DNA from: Mycobacterium gordonae
GTDB taxonomy: Bacteria > Actinomycetota > Actinomycetes > Mycobacteriales > Mycobacteriaceae
Length of the DNA stretch: 64,000 nucleotides
Direction of reading: 5' to 3'
Assembly (NCBI RefSeq): GCF_001417955.2
Contig: NZ_LKTM01000157.1
Location: forward strand, 1-64,000
Shown here: one piece after another, positions 60,160 to 64,000 of the stretch
Numbering within the stretch: position 1 is the stretch's first letter
Layout: each line of letters starts with the position of its first letter
Notes under the pieces: model-generated
Seen by the model: only the letters and a program-made list of their open reading frames with translations
The model's database searches: none
What the model was told of the DNA's origin: nothing
Position numbers and translations under genes: made by a program

Positions 60160-61857
60160 TCAGGCCGGGTACTCGGCGACCGCCTTCTTCACCACCGACT
60201 CAACCTCCGCGGTGAGCAGGAACCGTTGGGCGACCAGGGCCTGCGCGGCGGACCGGACGGCGGCGGCGTAGTCGTCGCGGCTGGCGTAGCGCTCGGCCAC
60301 CGACGGGCGCCCCGGCCGGAACGGCAGCTTGCTGCCGATGCGCTCGTACATCACGTCCGGGAGGTCCTCGACGAACCGGCGGGCATTCCAGCCGGTGTAG
60401 GCCGCCAGCGGCGCCGCGACGGCGGGCAGCCGGATGCCGGCCACCTCGTTGCCGTCCTCGTCGACCGCCGAGACCAAGTCGACGTGTCCCGCCGATGGCA
60501 ACCACGCAGGCGCGGGGGTGTTCGCGTAGCCGAAGCCGGACAGCACCTCCTTGCGGGCCACCGCGGTGCCGTCGCTGGTCCTGGGCACCCGGCTGGCCGG
60601 GGGCTCGATCCCGTCGACGACCCAGTTCTCCAGCGCGATCAGCAGCGCCCGGGCGACCGGCGTGACGTCGAGGTGGTGCACCGGGTTGGCGGCGGGCAGG
60701 GCGTCCTTGATCTTGCTGCTGCCGAAGTGGTCGGTGCCGGCGAGCAGGTAGGTGCGGACGTCGGGGTCCTCGGGCAGGTCGGCGCCGGTTTCCGGGTCGA
60801 CGTGCACCAGCGCGCCGTCACCCTGCCAGTACTCGGTGGCGCTGTTGGTGAAGATCGTCTTCGGCACGCACCCGAGTTCGCGCTGCCGGGCCAGCAGGTC
60901 GGCGCTGTTGAACGGGCCCTCGGTGCTGCTCCTGCCCGGGGTGGAGGGCTGGGCGTAGCGGTGGTTGAACTCGCCGCGGTTGGCGCTGGCGAAGTCGCTG
61001 AACACGCCGTCGAACACCTGCATCCCGGACTCGTCGACGTTCAGGCCGTCGGACAGGAACTGCCGCAGCAGCCGGCCCGCCTGGGAGACTCCGTAGGCGA
61101 AGGTGTGGGTGATGCCGTCCGCGCGCAGATGCGAAACCACATCGCGGATTGCCAGCAAACCGGCGCCGGCGACCGGGGCCAGCGCGCTCCGGTACACCAG
61201 CTCGTAGATGTGAAACGGCTGGAATCCGCCGTCCAGGGCGACGTGGGTCTCGTCGGTGAAGCGCCAGGTGTTCCGCGCAACGGTGACCGGCTCGGCGTCG
61301 GGTGCGGTGCGTACGGTCAGCACCGCTTCGGAGTCCTCGACGTCGACGGTCGGGTACGCGGTGAAGGTGAACAGCGCCTCCGCACCGGGGATCGATTCGA
61401 TCTCGGGCGCCGAGAAGCTGAGTGGGTGGTCGTCCCGGACGGTGTCAGAGCGCCACTCCAGGCGCAGGAAGCCGGGTTCGACGTCGGCCTGCGGCGCGGT
61501 GAGGCCCAGGATCGCCGGCCCACGCTGCACGTCCCACTGCCAGCCGCACGAGGCGATGGTCCAGCCGCGCTCGAGCAGGAACCCGTTCTTCAGCCAGGGC
61601 GCGTTGGTGGGGACACCGCGGTTGGGCACCACGAACAGCAGCTTGCCGTTACCGCCGCTCACCGGGCGCAGCAGCCGCAGGTCGGCGTCGAAGCGGACCA
61701 GCCCGTCGGCGTCGCGCGGTGCCAGCTTCAGGTCGGCGATGCGCTGATTCGACCGGTATTCGGGGTCGACGGCGAAGGTGACAGTCGCCTCCACGTTCTC
61801 GTAGCGGCTGTCGGCGTGCGGGTAGACGTTGTGCACCTGAACTGACTCGACTGACAT
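60160..61857 (-). CDS. alpha/beta hydrolase-domain protein (Abhydrolase_10 type)
   Basis: The protein has 565 residues without a signal peptide. A beta-rich N-terminal part (EATVTFAVDPEYRSNQRIADLKLAPRDADG) is followed by an alpha/beta hydrolase domain with nucleophile elbow G-V-S-Q-A-G-R in HTFAYGVSQAGRLLRQFL, then the TYLLAGTDHFGSSK and WVVDGIEPPASRVP segments typical of the family. The substrate is not known. A strong GGGGAGGAG ribosome site precedes the ATG at 61857. From memory no such gene lies between the conservon and the SPOUT methylase in H37Rv, so it is an insertion here. Confidence 0.85.
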   Translation of the reverse strand: MSVESVQVHNVYPHADSRYENVEATVTFAVDPEYRSNQRIADLKLAPRDADGLVRFDADLRLLRPVSGGNGKLLFVVPNRGVPTNAPWLKNGFLLERGWTIASCGWQWDVQRGPAILGLTAPQADVEPGFLRLEWRSDTVRDDHPLSFSAPEIESIPGAEALFTFTAYPTVDVEDSEAVLTVRTAPDAEPVTVARNTWRFTDETHVALDGGFQPFHIYELVYRSALAPVAGAGLLAIRDVVSHLRADGITHTFAYGVSQAGRLLRQFLSDGLNVDESGMQVFDGVFSDFASANRGEFNHRYAQPSTPGRSSTEGPFNSADLLARQRELGCVPKTIFTNSATEYWQGDGALVHVDPETGADLPEDPDVRTYLLAGTDHFGSSKIKDALPAANPVHHLDVTPVARALLIALENWVVDGIEPPASRVPRTSDGTAVARKEVLSGFGYANTPAPAWLPSAGHVDLVSAVDEDGNEVAGIRLPAVAAPLAAYTGWNARRFVEDLPDVMYERIGSKLPFRPGRPSVAERYASRDDYAAAVRSAAQALVAQRFLLTAEVESVVKKAVAEYPA

Positions 61858-61989
61858 CTCGGCTCCTCCCCGGTGGGTCTGATCCAAGATTTCTGCAGAG
61901 CCCTTGGCGAGTTCTTGGAGACGGCTTGGCGGCGACGCCAAGAAAGGCGCAAGAATTTGGCAAGCCGACGGCTTTGCCATGATCGACGC

Positions 61990-62454
61990 ATGTTTCGGCT
62001 GCTGTTCTATTCCCCGCGCATAGCGCCGAACACCGGCAACGCCATCCGCACGGCCGCCGCCACCGGATGCGAGCTGCACCTCGTGGAGCCGTTGGGGTTC
62101 GACCTGTCCGAGCCAAAACTGCGCCGGGCCGGGCTGGACTATCACGACCTGGCCTCGGTGACCGTGCACGAATCGCTGCAGCAGGCGTGGCGGGCGCTCG
62201 GTAGCGCCCGGGTTTACGCGTTCACCGCGCAGGCCACGGCGCGCTTCGCGGACATCGCCTACACACCCGGTGACGTGCTGATGTTCGGGCCCGAGCCGAC
62301 CGGCCTGGATGCGGCCACACTGGCCGACCCGCACATCACCGCACGGGTGCGGATCCCGATGCTGGCCGGGCGGCGCTCACTGAATCTGTCCAACGCCGCG
62401 GCCGTCGCCGTCTACGAGGCGTGGCGGCAACAGGGATATGGCGGCTCGATCTGA
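61990..62454 (+). CDS. trmL: SPOUT tRNA methyltransferase, TrmL-like
   Basis: This is a 154-residue trefoil-knot methylase. FRLLFYSPRIAPNTGNAIRTAAATGCELHLVEPLGF is the N-terminal motif 1, DVLMFGPEPTGL is motif 2, and RVRIPMLAGRRSLNLSNAAAVAVYEAWRQ is motif 3. The compact length and the PxxxxNTGN motif point to TrmL, which 2'-O-methylates the wobble base of some tRNA-Leu. The ATG at 61990 gives the family length. It corresponds to Rv3366 (called spoU in H37Rv). Confidence 0.93.
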   Translation: MFRLLFYSPRIAPNTGNAIRTAAATGCELHLVEPLGFDLSEPKLRRAGLDYHDLASVTVHESLQQAWRALGSARVYAFTAQATARFADIAYTPGDVLMFGPEPTGLDAATLADPHITARVRIPMLAGRRSLNLSNAAAVAVYEAWRQQGYGGSI

Positions 62455-62483
62455 CGCGGGGCGTTCGATGGCTGCAAATGCAG

Positions 62484-62516
62484 AAGCAGGCTCGTGCATG
62501 AAGCACGAGCCTGCTT
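62484..62516. terminator. 14-bp hairpin terminator after trmL
   Basis: AAGCAGGCTCGTGC (62484-62497) and its exact reverse complement (62503-62516) flank a 5-nt loop. A TTT follows on the + strand. It can stop transcription of trmL and, on the other strand, of the small peptide gene. Confidence 0.7.
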
Positions 62517-62565
62517 TCCACAGGGCACGTTGGGGGGCAGGGGGGAAACGTGCCACAGCTCGGGG

Positions 62566-62583
62566 GCGCCGCTAACGCGGCGC
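62566..62583. terminator. GC hairpin just after the micropeptide stop
   Basis: GCGCCGC (62566-62572) pairs with GCGGCGC (62577-62583) over a TAAC loop, 5 bp past the TGA of the 25-codon gene. An 8-bp inverted repeat GGCACGTT/AACGTGCC (62524-62531 and 62547-62554) lies a little farther on. Confidence 0.45.
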
Positions 62584-62588
62584 GGATA

Positions 62589-62666
62589 TCAGGCGCAGTC
62601 CTCGGCGTGGAAAGCCGGCGCGGTGTAGACGGCTTCGGTCTCCTGGAAGAGGATTTCGTGGCTCAT
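62589..62666 (-). CDS. 25-codon micropeptide gene
   Basis: The ATG at 62666 has a strong AAAGGAAAG ribosome site 6 nt upstream. The frame encodes 25 residues, from MSHEILFQE to FHAEDCA, acidic and polar, with one cysteine as the next-to-last residue and two histidines. No signal peptide or membrane helix is present. It lies 167 bp downstream of the nitroreductase gene on the same strand, has its own operator-like cluster, and is followed by hairpins, so it looks like a real transcription unit. It could be a modified-peptide precursor or a metal- or redox-linked micropeptide; no family is recognised. Confidence 0.45.
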   Translation of the reverse strand: MSHEILFQETEAVYTAPAFHAEDCA

Positions 62667-62736
62667 TCGGTCTTTCCTTTCGAGCGAAGCTTGGTCTCTG
62701 TTGTCACTTACATTGCCGGACTCGAGGCGCTCGCGG

Positions 62737-62803
62737 TGTCCCCCGATAGGGGACAAAGCGGGATGAATTCCGTGTCCTCCGATTGGGGGACAACTGGGGG
62801 ACA
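62737..62803 (-). promoter_or_regulatory. cluster of GGGGACA operator half-sites
   Basis: There is a perfect inverted pair TGTCCCC (62737-62743) and GGGGACA (62749-62755) around a 5-bp centre. A second, imperfect pair follows (TGTCCTCC at 62773-62780 and GGGGACA at 62786-62792), and a third lone GGGGACA at 62797-62803. The cluster lies 71-137 bp upstream of the 25-codon gene and next to the nitroreductase stop. It looks like a binding site for a dimeric regulator. Confidence 0.55.
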
Positions 62804-62833
62804 AATCAGCCCGGACAGGGCAGGCCGGCTGAT

Positions 62834-63472
62834 TTACCAGCTGTTCCAGTGCGTGAGGCTTTCGGCCGGTAACCGCTTGGCCGGCCGGAAGTCGGTGCCC
62901 TTGGTGTAGGCGATCGGGAACAGCCCGCCCTGGCTGTACTCGTCGTAGGGGATGCCCAGGATGTCGGCCACCTTGCGCTCGCCGTCGTTGAGTAGGTGCA
63001 GCGTCGTCCAGCAGGAGCCCAGACCGCGCGAGCGCAACGCCAGGCAGAAGCTCCAGACCGCCGGGAACAGCGACGCCCAGAAGGAGACGCCGCCGATCGG
63101 CGAGCTCTCTTCCCGGCCGCTGATGCACGGGATCATCAACACCGGCGCCTCGTGCATGTGCTCGGCGAGGTAGGTCGCCGAATCGCGGACCTTGCCCATC
63201 CGCTCGCCGCGGGTGTCGTCGTATTCCGGCGCCGGCGAGCTGAGGTAGCCGCTGGCGTTGGACAGGTAGACGTCGCCGATCGCCTTCTTCTTGTCCGCGT
63301 CTTCGACGAACACCCACTGCCAGCCTTGCGAATTGGAACCGGTGGGCGCCTGCAGGGCGAGGTCGAGGCATTGCATCAACACCTCGCGCGGCACCGGCTT
63401 GTCGAAGTCGAGGCGTTTGCGGACCGAGCGGGTGGTGCTCAGGACTTCATCGACGGTCAAGTTGAGGGTCAT
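62834..63472 (-). CDS. nitroreductase-family FMN oxidoreductase
   Basis: This 212-residue FMN-dependent protein has the nitroreductase fold: TTRSVRKRLDFDKPVP for FMN phosphate binding, APTGSNSQGWQWVFVED near the dimer interface and GSCWTTLHLL. It probably reduces quinones, nitro groups or a similar acceptor with NAD(P)H or F420H2; the substrate is unknown. It corresponds to Rv3368c. Its promoter overlaps that of the divergent PNPOx-fold gene. Confidence 0.93.
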   Translation of the reverse strand: MTLNLTVDEVLSTTRSVRKRLDFDKPVPREVLMQCLDLALQAPTGSNSQGWQWVFVEDADKKKAIGDVYLSNASGYLSSPAPEYDDTRGERMGKVRDSATYLAEHMHEAPVLMIPCISGREESSPIGGVSFWASLFPAVWSFCLALRSRGLGSCWTTLHLLNDGERKVADILGIPYDEYSQGGLFPIAYTKGTDFRPAKRLPAESLTHWNSW

Positions 63473-63478
63473 AGGTGG

Positions 63479-63488
63479 AGGCTACCGT
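63479..63488. promoter_or_regulatory. overlapping divergent -10 boxes
   Basis: TAGCCT on the minus strand (63484-63479) ends 6 nt before the nitroreductase ATG (63472). TACCGT on the plus strand (63483-63488) ends 7 nt before the ATG at 63496. The two hexamers share bases 63483-63484, so only one polymerase can bind at a time. Both RNAs would be leaderless. Confidence 0.5.
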
Positions 63489-63495
63489 TGAGCTC

Positions 63496-63906
63496 ATGAG
63501 TATCGAACTGTCGCAAGAGGTTTCCAGCAGGCTCGAATCGGATCACTACGGCTGGCTGACCACGGTCGCCAAGTCGGGACAGCCGGTGCCGCGGCTGATC
63601 TGGTTCTACTTCGACGGCGCTGACCTGATCGTGTACACGATGCCCAGCGCCGCCAAGGTCGCCCACATCAAGGCGCGACCTCAGGTGAGCCTGAACCTCG
63701 ACTCCGACGGCAACGGCGGCGGGATCATCGTCGTCGGCGGGACGGCCGCGGTGGACGCCACCGACGTCGACTGCCGTGACGACGAGCCTTACTGGGCGAA
63801 GTTCCGGGAATTGTCCGACCAGTTTGGCCTCACCGACTCGATGGGCGCCTACAGCACCCGGCTGCGGATCACGCCGACCAAGGTGTGGACCACGCCGACG
63901 GCCTGA
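63496..63906 (+). CDS. PNPOx-fold flavin/F420-binding protein
   Basis: The protein has 136 residues of the split beta-barrel family: SRLESDHYGWLTTVAKSGQPVPRLIWFYFDGADLIVYTMPSAAKVAHIKARPQVSLNLD is the core. Many mycobacterial members bind F420 or FMN and reduce small molecules rather than make pyridoxal phosphate. It corresponds to Rv3369. The ATG at 63496 is favoured by family length and by the -10 box. Confidence 0.9.
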   Translation: MSIELSQEVSSRLESDHYGWLTTVAKSGQPVPRLIWFYFDGADLIVYTMPSAAKVAHIKARPQVSLNLDSDGNGGGIIVVGGTAAVDATDVDCRDDEPYWAKFRELSDQFGLTDSMGAYSTRLRITPTKVWTTPTA

Positions 63907-63928
63907 CGGCCTGTCCGGCGACGAAGCG

Positions 63929-64000
63929 TCACCGGAAATCCCGGGACTTCGAGCCGACGGCCAGGCTGATGAGGCCCAACCGTTCGGCGACGACGGTGAT
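63929..64000 (-). CDS. dnaE2: error-prone DNA polymerase DnaE2, C-terminal end
   Basis: The last 24 codons of a minus-strand gene run in from the right edge: ITVVAERLGLISLAVGSKSR then DFR and a TGA at 63931-63929. The sequence and position (next after the Rv3369-type gene) match the C terminus of DnaE2 (Rv3370c), the SOS-induced mutasome polymerase. Only the C terminus is visible, so the call relies on synteny and on this short match. Confidence 0.75.
   Translation of the reverse strand: MTVVAERLGLISLAVGSKSRDFR

Noticed and set aside
62589..63371. 260-codon minus-strand ORF ending with the micropeptide
   Set aside because: Most of it is antiparallel-frame noise inside the nitroreductase gene. 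Only the last 25 codons follow a proper ribosome site.

Overview
This window comes from a mycobacterium, almost certainly a slow grower. The evidence is the high GC content, a 1308-residue PE_PGRS protein, a 3723-residue PPE-MPTR protein, a SAM-IV riboswitch ahead of a sulfhydrylase gene, an mfpA gene next to a conservon, and many promoters in which a TANNNT box lies 6-8 nt before the start codon (leaderless transcripts). From memory, the conserved genes follow the order of M. tuberculosis H37Rv from about Rv3329 to Rv3370c. No tRNA, rRNA, insertion sequence, prophage or CRISPR array was seen.

1-14.2 kb: the tail of a LuxR-type regulator, a class III aminotransferase, a cupin-P450-YqhA operon, a MerR-VIT/vWA operon whose regulator start region overlaps a perfect palindrome, dacB1, a small PH-like protein, sugI-nagA (amino sugar use), a SnoaL-like protein and a trpS-brkB-brkB operon. 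14.2-18.7 kb: an alpha/beta hydrolase, then SAM-IV riboswitch-metY-metX-methyltransferase (methionine synthesis). 18.7-26 kb is accessory: two AhpD-like proteins, a 1594-residue Ser/Thr kinase-nSTAND-WD40 protein and a secreted flavoprotein of the berberine bridge type. 26.2-29.2 kb returns to the core order: DUF732 secreted protein, DUF3017 membrane protein, folD, old-yellow-enzyme family protein.

29.3-55.3 kb is a roughly 26 kb accessory block: a large LuxR/ATPase regulator (paralogue of the gene cut by the left edge), a 62-residue protein, the PE_PGRS gene, a convergent 11.2 kb PPE-MPTR gene built of about six modules, and three consecutive FHA-FHA-ABC transporters of the Rv1747 type. 55.4-60 kb is the core conservon (histidine kinase-like, Roadblock, DUF742, GTPase) ending in mfpA, the gyrase-binding pentapeptide protein. 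60-64 kb holds an alpha/beta hydrolase-domain protein, a SPOUT methylase, an unannotated 25-codon gene with a GGGGACA operator cluster, a nitroreductase and a PNPOx-fold protein transcribed from face-to-face overlapping promoters, and the last 24 codons of dnaE2.

The most unusual content is the FHA-ABC triplication with altered first FHA domains in copies 2 and 3, the kinase-nSTAND protein with fourteen propeller blades predicted outside the membrane, the modular PPE gene, and the micropeptide gene. No similarity search was run: family calls rest on motifs read from the sequence and on knowledge of the families.
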